Below, in pieces: positions 35,320 to 44,572 of a stretch of 64,000 nucleotides of DNA (its first letter is position 1; each line of letters begins with the position of its first letter). The notes beneath the pieces were generated by a model. It was not told the origin of the DNA. It ran no database searches and worked only from the letters and a program-made list of their open reading frames with translations. The stretch is taken from the NCBI RefSeq assembly GCF_014645375.1, contig NZ_BMLT01000002.1, forward strand, positions 372,001 to 436,000. The letters are read 5' to 3'. The stretch comes from Marinobacterium nitratireducens. GTDB lineage: Bacteria; Pseudomonadota; Gammaproteobacteria; Pseudomonadales; Balneatricaceae. A program made the translations under genes and the position numbers.

Positions 35320-35979
35320 TCAGCGCGGCGGGTCGACCTGCCCGCCGAGGCTGTTGTTGACCCGGTACCAGCCGGTCACGCTGAGGCGCTCGCGCCGCGC
35401 CGGCAGGACCTCGTGCGGAAAGCGGTCGCTGAGAAACACCACCAGGGTTCCCTGGGTTGGCAGTACCCTCTCGAGCGGCTCGCGGCTCTGCTCGTCGGCA
35501 TAGATCAGCAACTCACCGCCATCATCCGCCGACCAGTCGGGGTTGAGGTAGTAGACGGTCGACAGAACGCGGTTGGTCCGGCCCTGGAAGGCATCCAGAT
35601 GGCGACGGTAGAAGGCGCCTTCCGGGTAGCGTGCGAAGTGGCACTCGTAGTCGAACAGGCCCATCATCAGCCGCCGGTTGATCCCCAGCCGCAGGGCGGA
35701 CATCCACTCCAGGTAGCGGGCTTCCTCCGGCTGTTCGGGCGAGAGCCAGCGAATTTCGTCGCCGCGCACGCGTCGGTTCAGCTGGTGTTCCTGGTCCCGG
35801 CCGATGCCGGCGCGGTGAAAGTCTTCGTCGTGAAGCCGCTGCAGATACCGGTGCAGCGGCAGCGTCAGATTTTCCGGCAGGGCATCCGGTATGATGCAGT
35901 AGCCCGTTTCAGCCAGGGCGTCGGCGATGCGGTCGAACAGCGCTTCGGCTTCGACCGGCAGGGGTGTAATGGCGTTCAA
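35320..35979 (-). CDS. 2-oxoglutarate/Fe(II)-dependent oxygenase
   Basis: A 219-residue prolyl-4-hydroxylase-like dioxygenase. The iron ligands are His127 and Asp129 (RRHLDAF) and His189 (RFPHEVL), with the 2-oxoglutarate arginine about nine residues later (RRERLSVTGW). The neighbouring GGELLIY is typical of the double-stranded beta-helix core. The substrate could be a protein proline residue or a small molecule. No operon partner is evident; a composite repeat lies upstream. Confidence 0.88.
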   Translation of the reverse strand: MNAITPLPVEAEALFDRIADALAETGYCIIPDALPENLTLPLHRYLQRLHDEDFHRAGIGRDQEHQLNRRVRGDEIRWLSPEQPEEARYLEWMSALRLGINRRLMMGLFDYECHFARYPEGAFYRRHLDAFQGRTNRVLSTVYYLNPDWSADDGGELLIYADEQSREPLERVLPTQGTLVVFLSDRFPHEVLPARRERLSVTGWYRVNNSLGGQVDPPR

Positions 35980-36047
35980 GCGCGTTGCTCAGAAAGTGTA
36001 CGGAGCGCGATATATACGCCGGCGGCGCTACCTTGTCCAGATAATTT

Positions 36048-36103
36048 GGTGACGGGTGACGGGTGACGGGTGACGGGTGACGGGTGACGGGTGACGGGTG
36101 ACG
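36048..36103 (+). repeat. 7-bp tandem array, eight GGTGACG units
   Basis: Eight exact GGTGACG units. It borders the composite element that follows, just as the arrays at 55707-55762 (same unit, other strand) and 63353-63394 do. Confidence 0.95.
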
Positions 36104-36302
36104 CGAAAAGCCCCGCACCTGACCGTCCGCATCCTCGGGCCGGAGGGTGGGTGCAGCGATGCACCGCTGCGGGCTTTACGGTTGCTGCGGGTTACGGGCA
36201 TCGCGAAACCCGCAATATCGATCGCAGTGCAGATCGATTGGCACCGGTTGGCACGGGGTCGGGGTGTTGGGTTTCGCGGCTACGCCGGTGCACCCCACCA
36301 AA
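36104..36302 (+). repeat. Composite intergenic element (modules A, short B, C, D)
   Basis: Module A (GGAGGGTGGGTGCAGCGATG at 36141), a short module B (GGGCATCGCGAAACCCGCAA; the B hairpin is deleted), module C (ATCGATC 36217-36223 with GATCGAT 36232-36238), the linker ending GGTTGGCAC, then a diverged module D (GTTGGGTTTCGCGG...CACCCCA). It ends at the dbpA stop codon. Confidence 0.75.
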
Positions 36303-37679
36303 TTACAATTTCCTTACCCTAAACTTGCGGCCCTTGATGGTGCCGTTCTGCAGCCGCGCCAGTGCCTGTTTCGCCGCGCCGCGCCGCACCGCGACATAGG
36401 TTACGAAGTCGAAGATATCGATCTTGCCGACCTGATCGCCGGCGATGCCGCGCTCGCCGGTCAGCGCGCCGAGCACATCGCCGGGCCGCACCTTGTTCTT
36501 GCGTCCGCCATTGATTGCCAGGGTCACCATGGCGGCAGGCTCCGGGTGCTCGCCGGCGGACTCGGCCGGCAATGCCAGAAACTCCGGCTCCAGTTGCAGG
36601 CGGTCGGCGATGGCGTTCACCTTGTGGGCTTCCGACGGCAACACCAGGTTGAGCGCCAGGCCTTCGCGGCCGGCGCGTCCGGTACGGCCGATGCGATGGG
36701 TATGGGTTGCGGCATCGCGGGTCAGTTCGAAGTTGATGACGCAAGGCAGGTCGTCGATATCGAGGCCGCGGGCGGCGACGTCGGTCGCGATCAACAGCGG
36801 GCAGCTGCGGTTGGCGAAGCGCACCAGCACCTGGTCGCGCTCGCGCTGGTCCAGGTCGCCGTGCAGTATCAGGGCGCTGAAGCCCTGATCGTTGAGATAG
36901 GCGCCGATATCGTTGCAACTCTGCCGGGTGTTGCAGAAGATCACCGCCGCTTCCGGTCGATAGTGCAGCAGCAGCCGGTGCAGTGCGCCGGCGTGGCTTT
37001 CGCGGTCGGTCTCGAAAAAGCACTGGCGGATCTGCAATGGCGCCGGCGCTTCCTGCAGAATCACCTCGGCGGGGTCACGCTGGAAGTCCTGGCTCAGGCG
37101 CCCGATCTCCTCCGGGTAGGTAGCCGAGAACAGCAGTGTCTGGCGCTCCTTGGGCGTTTCGGCGGCGATCTGCCGGATCTCGTCGCGAAAGCCCATATCG
37201 AGCATCCGGTCCGCCTCGTCGAGCACCAGGGTACGAATCCGCTCCAGATTGAGGGTGCCCTTGCGCAGGTGATCGCGAATCCGTCCCGGAGTGCCGACCA
37301 CGACATGGGCGCCGTGTTCGAGCGAGCCGATCTGGGGGCCGATGGGAGTGCCGCCACAGAGTGTCAGGACCTTGATATTGGGCAGGTAGCGCGCCAGGCG
37401 TCGCAGCTCCTGCGCCACCTGCGTGGCCAGTTCCCGTGTCGGGCAAAGCACCAGCGACTGGGGGCTGTAGCGCGCGGGTTCCAGCTGCAGCAGCACGCCG
37501 ATACCGAAGGCCGCGGTCTTGCCACTGCCGGTTTTGGCGCGGACGATGAGGTCACGGCCGGCCAGCAGCAGCGGCAGACTCTGGCGCTGTACTTCGGTCA
37601 TCTGGCGATAGCCGATATCGTGAAGGTTATCGAGCATCGCCGCCGGCAGCGGCAGGTCGGAAAAGGGCGTGGAGGTCAA
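36303..37679 (-). CDS. dbpA: ATP-dependent RNA helicase DbpA
   Basis: A 458-residue DEAD-box helicase acting in 50S ribosome assembly by unwinding 23S rRNA near helix 92. Motifs in order: Q-motif region, AKTGSGKT, PTRELA, GTPGR, DEAD (VLDEADRML), SAT, and HRIGRTGRAG. The C-terminal domain (about 385-458: KNKVRPGDVLGALTGE, IGKIDIFDFVTYVAV-like VGKIDIFDFVTYVAV) is the DbpA RNA-binding domain that sets it apart from other DEAD proteins. Start at 37679 gives the expected N-terminus. Confidence 0.95.
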   Translation of the reverse strand: MTSTPFSDLPLPAAMLDNLHDIGYRQMTEVQRQSLPLLLAGRDLIVRAKTGSGKTAAFGIGVLLQLEPARYSPQSLVLCPTRELATQVAQELRRLARYLPNIKVLTLCGGTPIGPQIGSLEHGAHVVVGTPGRIRDHLRKGTLNLERIRTLVLDEADRMLDMGFRDEIRQIAAETPKERQTLLFSATYPEEIGRLSQDFQRDPAEVILQEAPAPLQIRQCFFETDRESHAGALHRLLLHYRPEAAVIFCNTRQSCNDIGAYLNDQGFSALILHGDLDQRERDQVLVRFANRSCPLLIATDVAARGLDIDDLPCVINFELTRDAATHTHRIGRTGRAGREGLALNLVLPSEAHKVNAIADRLQLEPEFLALPAESAGEHPEPAAMVTLAINGGRKNKVRPGDVLGALTGERGIAGDQVGKIDIFDFVTYVAVRRGAAKQALARLQNGTIKGRKFRVRKL

Positions 37680-37736
37680 GACAAACTCGCAGGGCTGGTT
37701 AAAAACCAGACATTATAAAGGTTGTACGGGGTGAAG

Positions 37737-37764
37737 GGTTAGTGGTTAGTGGTTAGTGGTAAGT
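37737..37764 (+). repeat. 7-bp tandem array, GGTTAGT units
   Basis: Three GGTTAGT units and one GGTAAGT lie between dbpA and the sirtuin gene. No composite element is next to it. Confidence 0.85.
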
Positions 37765-37774
37765 CGTCGGTGGT

Positions 37775-38608
37775 TTAGGCTATCTGGCTGAGCCGGTCCA
37801 GCACCGCCGCGGCAGGCGCCTCGAGCTTCAGGCTCAGCAGATCGTCGGCACGGGTCCGGCCCAGGTTGATCGCCGCGATCGGCTTGTTGAGGGTCGCTGC
37901 GATGCGACAGAAACGAAAGCCCGAATAGACCATCAGCGAAGAGCCGACGACCAGCAGCGCATCGGCGCGGTGCAGAGCCGAGAGCGCCGCCTCGACCCGC
38001 GGACGCGGGACGTTGTCGCCGAAGAACACCACATCCGGCTTGAGTATGCCGCCACAGTGTTCGCAGTCGAGCACCTGAAAGGCGCTGAAATCGAGCTCCA
38101 GGTCGGCATCGCCGTCGGGGGCGGCGTCCGCGCTGTGGTTGCAGTACGCCGGATTGTGCCTGGCCAGGCGCTGCTGCAGCGGGTCGCGTTCGAGGCGGGC
38201 GCCGCAGCCCAGGCAGATCACGCTGTCGGAGCGGCCATGCAGGTCGATAACGCGCCGGCTGCCGGCCCGCTCGTGCAGACCGTCGACATTCTGGGTCACC
38301 AGCTGTTCGACATGCCCCTGCCGTTCAAGCGCGGCCAGGGCCAGGTGCGCGCCGTTGGGGCGCGCCGCGGCCATCAGCGGCCAGCCCACCAGACTGCGGG
38401 CCCAGAAGCGCTGCCGGCTGGACAGGCTGGCGACGAAGTCGCGGTGGTCCACCGGCGGCTGGCGTTTCCAGTTGCCCTGCCGGTCCCGGTAGTCGGGAAT
38501 GCCGGAATCGGTGCTGATCCCGGCGCCGGTCAGGACCAGCAATCGCGGATGGCGGTCGATGAATGCCTGGAGACGGCTGGCGAGGTCCTGTAACTGCTGG
38601 TCGGTCAT
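37775..38608 (-). CDS. Sirtuin, NAD-dependent protein deacylase (class II-like)
   Basis: A 277-residue Sir2 protein. NAD motifs are GAGISTDSGIPDYR (28-41) and TQNVDGLH (105-112) with catalytic His124 (LHGRSD); the structural zinc site is CLGC (132/135) and CEHC (182/185); GSSLMVYSGF and NLG complete the Rossmann fold. The sequence pattern GIPDYR with long insertion is of the SIRT4-like class II, whose members can be lipoamidases, ADP-ribosyltransferases or deacetylases. The ATG at 38608 is chosen for alignment; the frame stays open upstream through repeat DNA. Confidence 0.88.
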   Translation of the reverse strand: MTDQQLQDLASRLQAFIDRHPRLLVLTGAGISTDSGIPDYRDRQGNWKRQPPVDHRDFVASLSSRQRFWARSLVGWPLMAAARPNGAHLALAALERQGHVEQLVTQNVDGLHERAGSRRVIDLHGRSDSVICLGCGARLERDPLQQRLARHNPAYCNHSADAAPDGDADLELDFSAFQVLDCEHCGGILKPDVVFFGDNVPRPRVEAALSALHRADALLVVGSSLMVYSGFRFCRIAATLNKPIAAINLGRTRADDLLSLKLEAPAAAVLDRLSQIA

Positions 38609-38627
38609 TCTGTCGTGGGTCGCAAGT

Positions 38628-38701
38628 GTAGAGGAACCCACTCCGTGGGCGATCCGGTTCTGTGTCTGGTTCGAAGGTTCGCTCGCGGAGCGAGCTCCTA
38701 C
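38628..38701 (+). repeat. REP pair (BIME-like)
   Basis: GTAGAGGAACCCACTCCGTG at the left (38628) and CGCGGAGCGAGCTCCTAC at the right end (to 38701) are two facing palindromes. The same pair, inverted, is at 63621-63697. A further hairpin CGCCCGG/CCGGGCG lies near 38769-38786. The rest of 38702-38878 shows nothing else. Confidence 0.7.
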
Positions 38702-38878
38702 AAAAGCTGCCGGGTACCCCATACGGTGGGTGGGCACCCCGCCGTGACGCGCAGTTGCGAAACGTAGGCGCCCGGTCCCCGGGCGAATCATGAACCAGTC
38801 TACCGTTGACAGCAAACGGAGGCCAATATCCCAGGCCGGGCCTCGCGCTATTCGCCCGAAGGCCCCGACTCCTGCACT

Positions 38879-39328
38879 CTACAGCGGCTCCATATCGTAA
38901 AGATTCAGCGCGTCCAGCGGCCGGAACAGGACGATATGCCGATAGTGATTGCCGCCTTCGAGCGGCGTCAGCGCGAAGCCGTCGAGCCCGCTCACTGGGC
39001 AGTAATGCCCGATCAGTTCGCACAGTTCCAGCAGCCCGCAGGCAAGGTTGTCGGATTCCTGGCAGGTGGCAGGCAGCGTCGGCGCGATGGCCTCGGGGGC
39101 CAGTACCGCCAGCCGCAGCGCCGACTTCGGCGTCGCGGTGATAAGATAACCGCGATCCGGCTTCTCCAGCAGCGTCGGCGAATGGCTCCACAGACTGGTC
39201 CTGTTGCTGTAGAAGCCGCCGTGATAGATCAGACTGCGGGCACCGTAGACTTCCACCTGGCTGTCCTCGAGTGCCAGTTGCAGCAGTTCGTTGAGCTTGC
39301 GTATCCGATCCTGTGTTGACGCAGGCAT
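38879..39328 (-). CDS. Protein of unknown function (149 aa)
   Basis: Soluble, no signal peptide or membrane segment. It begins with a helical stretch (RIRKLNELLQLALEDSQVEV) and then mixed alpha/beta sequence with YGARSLIYHGGFYS, CQESDNLACGLLELCELIGHYC and GLDGFALTPLEGGNHYRHIV. Four cysteines are present but not in a recognisable metal motif. AAGGACAAG precedes the ATG. It is divergent from the chemoreceptor gene. I do not recognise the family. Confidence 0.7.
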   Translation of the reverse strand: MPASTQDRIRKLNELLQLALEDSQVEVYGARSLIYHGGFYSNRTSLWSHSPTLLEKPDRGYLITATPKSALRLAVLAPEAIAPTLPATCQESDNLACGLLELCELIGHYCPVSGLDGFALTPLEGGNHYRHIVLFRPLDALNLYDMEPL

Positions 39329-39388
39329 CGACTTGTCCTTGGCTGGTGGTTTGGGTACCGGAGGCGGCGACCGTCGGGCCCCGGGCCC

Positions 39389-39409
39389 GGTTACTCAAGG
39401 ATAGTAACC
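39389..39409. promoter_or_regulatory. Perfect inverted repeat between divergent genes
   Basis: GGTTACT (39389-39395) and AGTAACC (39403-39409) are 7 bases apart, in the 265-bp gap shared by the gene at 38879 and the chemoreceptor. It could be an operator. No clear promoter motif is seen beside it. Confidence 0.35.
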
Positions 39410-39593
39410 CGACACCGTTTTGCCGCTCTGGCGGCCCGGCAATGCCCGCTGTTCCTCTTAACTGCGGCGGTTGTGCGGCTGCCGTCACTTCTTCCCGGAA
39501 GCTGAGCTGCGTCAATGCCTGCGTCCGGGCGGTCGTTTACAGTTGGCCGCTTCAATCAGCAGCCACAATGTTCAGGGCCGGGGGGAAGGAATT

Positions 39594-41192
39594 ATGCATC
39601 AGGGATTCGGTCGTGTTGTCGAGCGCGCGCTGCGGCTGCTCGGCTGTCATACGTTGCGACGGCAGTTCTTGCTCTCCTATGTGCTGATGCTGGTGCTGGC
39701 AACGGCATCCAGCCTGGCGCTTTACCTGAGTATGGCGATCAACCCCCAGAGCATCGACATTGCCGGCCGGCAGCGGATGCTGAGCCAGCGCATGGCAAAA
39801 GAGGCGATGCTGGTGGCGGCGGGTATCGAACAGCGCTCAACGCTGGATACGACGATGGAGCTGTTCGCACGGTCTCACCGGGATCTTCTCGATGGCAATG
39901 CGGCGCTTGGCATGAAGCCTTTGGCGGATAGCGACATCGTGGCGCGTATGCAGCGGGTGGGAGAGCTCTGGCGGCAGTACCGCCGGCAGCTCGAGCGCTA
40001 TGCCGAGCGTGCCGGAGCAGACCTTCCGGCACTGCAGGCGCAGTCACAGTCGCTTCTGAGCGAGATGAACGCGGTCGTGGGTCTGATGACGGAGGCCTCG
40101 TCCGGCGCGCTGCGTCGCAACCTGCTGATCGCCAATGGCTGCATTCTGGCGACGCTTGTGCTGGTGGTGCTTGGCGGCAGCTTCGGCATTCGTCCCATGA
40201 TGCAGAATCTCGCCCGGCTCGAGCGGCATTTGATGGCTGTCGGCGGTGGCGATTTCCGGCACCGTTTCGAGGTGGCGTACAACGATAACGAAATCGGCCG
40301 TACCTTCACTGCCTTCAATGCCATGAGCGATCAGATCGGCGACCTGGTCCGCCAGGTACGCCAGGCCGCGGATAATACCGGCGAGCATACTGCGCGCGTC
40401 GCCCAGGTCGGCGCCGACGTGGAACAGGGTGTCAGCCGGCAGTATGGCGAGATCGATCAGGTCGCGGCGGCGATGACGGAAATGGCGACCACGGTGCAGC
40501 AGGTGGCGGCCAACGCCGGCCAGGCCGCCGAGGCTGCCCGCTGTGCCGACGAAGAGGCGCGCTCTAGCAGCTCCATCGTCAATCAGTCGGTGACGCAGGT
40601 CGACAGGGTATCGCTGAGCCTGGACGAGTCGGCCGAAAATCTGCGGCTGCTGGAACAGGAAACCCTGGAAGTCGGCAAGGTGCTGGCGGTGATCAACGGG
40701 GTAGCGGAGCAGACCAACCTGCTGGCGCTCAATGCCGCCATCGAGGCCGCGCGGGCCGGCGAATACGGCCGCGGTTTCGCCGTTGTCGCGGACGAGGTCA
40801 GAAGCCTCGCCATGCGCAGTCAGGCGTCGACGCGGGAAATCCGGCAGATCATCGAGCGCCTGCAGTCGCAGGCGCAACGTGCGGTGCGTTCGATGGAGCA
40901 AAGCTCGGGCCAGGCGCGCGAAAGCGTCGCCAGCGCCCAGGCCGCGCAGGGCGCGCTCAAGCGTATCGTCGCGGCGGTGGATACCATCAGCAGCATGAGC
41001 CTGCAGATAGCCACGGCGGCGGAGCAGCAGAGTCAGGTGGCCGCCGATATCGACCAGCGCATCGTCAGCATCGCCGATGTGGCGGGGCATACCCGCAGTG
41101 ACAGCGAAACGGTGGTCCGTGCGACCGAGCAGATCCACGCCGAGGTGGGGCGGCTGGGCAAGGCGCTGGACCGTTTCCAGGTGGCTGGCTGA
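39594..41192 (+). CDS. Methyl-accepting chemotaxis protein with PilJ-type sensor
   Basis: A 532-residue transmembrane receptor. TM1 is about residues 25-48, a periplasmic helical domain of the PilJ/NarX type follows ([20 protein letters not shown] around 50-69), TM2 about 176-198, a HAMP domain about 199-250, then the cytoplasmic signalling hairpin with the tip [20 protein letters not shown] at 367-386. It should control CheA through flagellar or pilus chemotaxis. GGAAGGA precedes the ATG at 39594. No chemotaxis partners are adjacent. Confidence 0.93.
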   Translation: MHQGFGRVVERALRLLGCHTLRRQFLLSYVLMLVLATASSLALYLSMAINPQSIDIAGRQRMLSQRMAKEAMLVAAGIEQRSTLDTTMELFARSHRDLLDGNAALGMKPLADSDIVARMQRVGELWRQYRRQLERYAERAGADLPALQAQSQSLLSEMNAVVGLMTEASSGALRRNLLIANGCILATLVLVVLGGSFGIRPMMQNLARLERHLMAVGGGDFRHRFEVAYNDNEIGRTFTAFNAMSDQIGDLVRQVRQAADNTGEHTARVAQVGADVEQGVSRQYGEIDQVAAAMTEMATTVQQVAANAGQAAEAARCADEEARSSSSIVNQSVTQVDRVSLSLDESAENLRLLEQETLEVGKVLAVINGVAEQTNLLALNAAIEAARAGEYGRGFAVVADEVRSLAMRSQASTREIRQIIERLQSQAQRAVRSMEQSSGQARESVASAQAAQGALKRIVAAVDTISSMSLQIATAAEQQSQVAADIDQRIVSIADVAGHTRSDSETVVRATEQIHAEVGRLGKALDRFQVAG

Positions 41193-41260
41193 GCGCCGGC
41201 GGGCTGGGTCCACGATAGGGTTAGAGGTTTCGCGAACGCAACGTCATTCCCGCGAACGCA

Positions 41261-41333
41261 CCGTCATTCCCGCGAACGCGGGAATCCATAAACTCCGGGA
41301 GCTGCTGGCTCCCCGCTTACGCGGGAATGACGG
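41261..41333 (-). mobile_element. 73-bp MITE-like element, copy 2
   Basis: Perfect 14-bp ends (CCGTCATTCCCGCG at 41261, CGCGGGAATGACGG at 41320). It is the inverse of the copy at 29484-29556. An extra half-copy of the end (ACGTCATTCCCGCG) lies at 41241. Confidence 0.75.
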
Positions 41334-41337
41334 CGCC

Positions 41338-41370
41338 AAAAAAAGGGCGACCGCGGGGTCGCCCTTTCTT
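41338..41370. terminator. Bidirectional terminator between chemoreceptor and glcB
   Basis: Seven A's, then GGGCGACC (41345-41352) with GGTCGCCC (41357-41364), then TTTCTTT. It can stop transcription from both sides. Confidence 0.9.
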
Positions 41371-41388
41371 TACCTTGGCCTGTCCGGA

Positions 41389-43569
41389 TCAGGCGCCGTA
41401 TTTGGCCTTGGCCTCGATACGACGGCGGTGCAGAACCGGCTCGGTGTAGCCGCTGGGCTGCTCGCGGCCCTCGAACACCAGTTCGCAGGCGGCCTGGAAG
41501 GCGACACTGTCGTCGAAGTTCGGCGCCATCGCGCGGTACAGCGGGTCTGCGGCGTTCTGTCGATCGACCACCGCCGCCATGCGCTGCAGGGTTTCCCGAA
41601 CCTGCTCCTGCGAGCAGATGCCATGGTGCAGCCAGTTGGCGATGTGCTGGGCCGAGATGCGCAGGGTGGCGCGGTCTTCCATCAGGCCGACATCGTTGAT
41701 GTCGGGAACCTTGGAGCAGCCGACGCCCTGGTCGATCCAGCGGACCACGTAGCCGAGGATACCCTGGGCGTTGTTGTCCAGTTCCTGCTGGATTTCTTCG
41801 GCGGACCAGTTCGGGTTCTGCGCCACGGGAATCTGCAGGATGTCGTCGACGTTGGCGCGCGGGCGGCTCTTGAGCTCGTCCTGGCGGGCGAAGACGTCTA
41901 CCTTGTGGTAGTGCAGCGCATGCAGCGTGGCCGCGGTCGGCGAGGGTACCCAGGCGGTGTTGGCGCCGGCCAGCGGATGACCGATCTTGGCTTCCAGCAT
42001 GTTCGCCATCTGGTCCGGAATCGCCCACATGCCCTTGCCGATCTGGGCGCGTCCCTGCAGGCCGCAGGCCAGGCCGATATCGACGTTCGAGTTCTCGTAG
42101 GCCTGGATCCAGGTGGCGCCTTTCATGTCGCCCTTGCGGATCATCGGGCCCGCTTCCATCGAGGTGTGGATTTCGTCGCCGGTACGGTCCAGGAAGCCGG
42201 TGTTGATAAACACCACGCGGTCCTTGGCGGCGCGGATGCACTCCTTGAGGTTTACCGTGGTGCGGCGCTCCTCGTCCATGATACCGACCTTCATGGTGAA
42301 GGGGGCCAGGCCCAGCGCTTCTTCGATGCGACCGAACAGCTCGTTGGCAAAGGCGACTTCTTCCGGTCCGTGCATCTTCGGCTTGACGATGTAGGTCGAG
42401 CCGGTGGTGGTGTTGCGCACGCGGCCATTGCCCTGGAGGTCGTGGATCGAGATCAGGGTGGTGACCAGACCGTCCATGATGCCTTCCGGCACCTCGTTGC
42501 CGTCCTTGTCGAGGATGGCGCTGTTGGTCATCAGGTGGCCGACGTTGCGCACGAACATCAGGCTGCGGCCCTTGAGGGTAACGGTGTTACCGTCGATCCC
42601 ACGGTACTCGCGGTCCGCATTCAGCTGACGGGTGATGGTGCGGTCGCCCTTGCTGACCTCTTCCGACAGGTCGCCCTTCATCAGGCCCAGCCAGTTGCGG
42701 TAAACCACGACCTTGTCGTCGGCATCGACGGCGGCAACGGAGTCCTCGCAGTCCATGATGGTGGTCAGCGCCGCTTCCATCAGGATGTCCTTGATGCCGG
42801 CGGCGTCAGTCTGGCCGATCGCGCTGGTCGGGTCGATCTGGATCTCGAAGTGCAGACCGTTGTTGCACAGCAGAATGGAGGTCGGGGAAGCTTCGTTGTC
42901 GCCGTTGAAACCGCGCAGTTTTTCCGGCTGCTGAAGCCCGGTGCTGCTGCCGTCCTGCAGGCTGACGACCAGCTGGCCTTTTTCGATGCGGTAGCTGGTG
43001 GAGGTCTTGTGCGAACCGGACGCCAGCGGTGCTGCCTGATCGAGGAAGTCACGGGCGAAGGCAATGACCTTGGCGCCGCGGACCGGGTTGTAGCCCTTGC
43101 CGGCTTCGGCGCCGCCTTCGCTGGAGATGGCGTCGGTACCGTAAAGGGCATCGTACAGGCTGCCCCAGCGGGCGTTGGCGGCGTTCAGCGCGTAACGCGC
43201 GTTCATCACCGGGACGACCAGCTGGGGGCCGGCCATGGTGGCCATTTCCGGATCGACATCACTGGTGGTGACGCTGAAGTCATCGCCTTCCGGCAGCAGG
43301 TAACCGATTTCCTGGAGGAAGGATTTGTACTCGGCGAAGTCGAATGCCTTGCCTTTGCGCTCGACGTGCCAGGCATCGATCTGGGCCTGCAGCTGATCGC
43401 GTTTCGCCAAAAGTTCACGATTGCGCGGTGCAAGATCGTGTACAATTTTATCGAATGCGGCCCAGTATTTATCTGCCTCTACGCCGGTGCCCGGCATGGC
43501 CTCATTGTTGATGAAGTCGTAAAGACTTTTGGCGACCTGCAAGCCACCGGTTTGTACCCTTAGAGTCAT
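41389..43569 (-). CDS. glcB: Malate synthase G
   Basis: A 726-residue enzyme that condenses glyoxylate with acetyl-CoA to malate, feeding glycolate and acetate carbon into the TCA cycle. Length and motifs ([18 protein letters not shown] for Mg binding, [13 protein letters not shown] with the catalytic Arg, GKGMWAIPD, and the C-terminal AACELVFEG with a conserved Cys) match isoform G. AGAGGCAG precedes the ATG. It has a bidirectional terminator downstream. No glycolate oxidase genes are adjacent. Confidence 0.97.
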   Translation of the reverse strand: MTLRVQTGGLQVAKSLYDFINNEAMPGTGVEADKYWAAFDKIVHDLAPRNRELLAKRDQLQAQIDAWHVERKGKAFDFAEYKSFLQEIGYLLPEGDDFSVTTSDVDPEMATMAGPQLVVPVMNARYALNAANARWGSLYDALYGTDAISSEGGAEAGKGYNPVRGAKVIAFARDFLDQAAPLASGSHKTSTSYRIEKGQLVVSLQDGSSTGLQQPEKLRGFNGDNEASPTSILLCNNGLHFEIQIDPTSAIGQTDAAGIKDILMEAALTTIMDCEDSVAAVDADDKVVVYRNWLGLMKGDLSEEVSKGDRTITRQLNADREYRGIDGNTVTLKGRSLMFVRNVGHLMTNSAILDKDGNEVPEGIMDGLVTTLISIHDLQGNGRVRNTTTGSTYIVKPKMHGPEEVAFANELFGRIEEALGLAPFTMKVGIMDEERRTTVNLKECIRAAKDRVVFINTGFLDRTGDEIHTSMEAGPMIRKGDMKGATWIQAYENSNVDIGLACGLQGRAQIGKGMWAIPDQMANMLEAKIGHPLAGANTAWVPSPTAATLHALHYHKVDVFARQDELKSRPRANVDDILQIPVAQNPNWSAEEIQQELDNNAQGILGYVVRWIDQGVGCSKVPDINDVGLMEDRATLRISAQHIANWLHHGICSQEQVRETLQRMAAVVDRQNAADPLYRAMAPNFDDSVAFQAACELVFEGREQPSGYTEPVLHRRRIEAKAKYGA

Positions 43570-43649
43570 TATCTACTGCCTCTTTGCTTGTTCTTTCTCT
43601 CCCGAACGGGGCGAGGCACCCGATACCGGGTTCTTCTTTGTCTATTGTG

Positions 43650-43691
43650 CGACGCGGTAATTTAACCGAATTCGGCCGAATTGTCGCGTCG
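43650..43691. promoter_or_regulatory. Palindromic site upstream of glcB
   Basis: CGACGCG (43650-43656) and CGCGTCG (43685-43691) flank CCGAATTCGG, itself a palindrome; the arms extend imperfectly with AATT on each side. It lies about 80-120 bp before the glcB start and could bind a regulator. A separate TATATT lies nearby. Confidence 0.35.
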
Positions 43692-43754
43692 TCCGGGGCT
43701 AAAGTGCCGGATTTTCGGAATATAGTCACAATCACTCAGATTTATGTGACTGTA

Positions 43755-44120
43755 TCAGAACAGCCAGGAGCCCGAATCTTCCGGTGCTTCACCTCTGCCG
43801 AGGCGCTGAAGTCCCTTGACGCAGCGAACGATGAACCATACCAGAACGGCCAGCAGAACGAGGAAACCGACGCCGACACCGGTGAGCAGGGAACCGATAA
43901 ATGTATACAAAATGCCGATCCAGAATGTTCGTATTTGCCAGCGGTAGTGTTCTCGCAGCCAGGGTGGAGCGTCGCTCCTGTAGACATAGGCCATGACCAC
44001 GCCGATCAGTGCGGTTATGCCGACCAACAGACTGACCAGATAGAGAATGTAGATGATGCGGGCGTTTCCGCCGTCGCCGTCAGTCGCCCGGGACGGGCTT
44101 TTGTCGAGGTCCTGTGACAC
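43755..44120 (-). CDS. Small membrane protein, DUF4870-like
   Basis: A 121-residue inner-membrane protein with about three or four hydrophobic helices (IIYILYLVSLLVGITALIGV; TFWIGILYTFIGSLLTGVG). The segment PPWLREHYRWQIRTFW between helices is the hallmark of this family. The GTG start at 44120 is chosen because AAGGAG sits 8 bases upstream; the frame is open further into the upstream genes. Function is unknown. It lies 41 bp after the thioesterase gene, same strand. Confidence 0.8.
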   Translation of the reverse strand: MSQDLDKSPSRATDGDGGNARIIYILYLVSLLVGITALIGVVMAYVYRSDAPPWLREHYRWQIRTFWIGILYTFIGSLLTGVGVGFLVLLAVLVWFIVRCVKGLQRLGRGEAPEDSGSWLF

Positions 44121-44161
44121 TCTGAAACTCCTTTTTCGCGCTGTTTTGGGGGCGGGGCTGC

Positions 44162-44572
44162 TCAGTTTTCCAGCTGGCTGCGGACCGCGTCCGGCAAGGT
44201 CACCGAGCGGCCGGTCCTGCGGTCGATCCAGACGACCTTGGAATAGCCTTCTCCGGCCAGTGCCTCGGGGGCGGATTCGGCGAAGAGTCGGTAGTTGACC
44301 ATGAAGCTCGAACGTCCCGGATCCGCCGCGTAACATTCCACGCGGACGCTGTCCGGATAGGTCAGCTGCTGGAGAAAGGTGAAACCGACATTGATCACCA
44401 CCGGAGCCTGGTCTGCCCCCTCCAGTCCGGTGCCCATTCGGGTCAGCATCTGTACCCTGGCTTCTTCGAGGTAGCGGATATAGGTCACGTTGTTGACGTG
44501 ACCATAGGCATCCATATCGCCCCAGCGCAGGGGCAGGGTGCAGCTGTGCATAAGCTTGCCGGGTGACGCCAT
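44162..44572 (-). CDS. Acyl-CoA thioesterase, hotdog fold (4HBT, FadM/YbgC-like)
   Basis: A 136-residue hotdog thioesterase with RWGDMDAYGHVNNVTYIRYL, including the active-site Asp of the 4-hydroxybenzoyl-CoA thioesterase family. It hydrolyses acyl-CoA of unknown chain type. Its ATG directly follows the TGA of the mechanosensitive-channel gene (TGAATG), so the two are translationally coupled. Confidence 0.9.
   Translation of the reverse strand: MASPGKLMHSCTLPLRWGDMDAYGHVNNVTYIRYLEEARVQMLTRMGTGLEGADQAPVVINVGFTFLQQLTYPDSVRVECYAADPGRSSFMVNYRLFAESAPEALAGEGYSKVVWIDRRTGRSVTLPDAVRSQLEN

Noticed and set aside
38804-38840. Consensus TTGACA as a promoter for a small RNA
   Set aside because: No -10 hexamer at a suitable distance; the direction would run antisense into the gene ending at 38879.
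41077-43563. 828-codon plus-strand frame opposite glcB
   Set aside because: It lies exactly opposite malate synthase G and shows the low-complexity Asp/Val/Gly composition of an antisense frame.
43700-43760. CRP-type site near the AT-rich glcB upstream region
   Set aside because: TCACA and TGTGA are present but face in the wrong order and at the wrong spacing for a CRP site.
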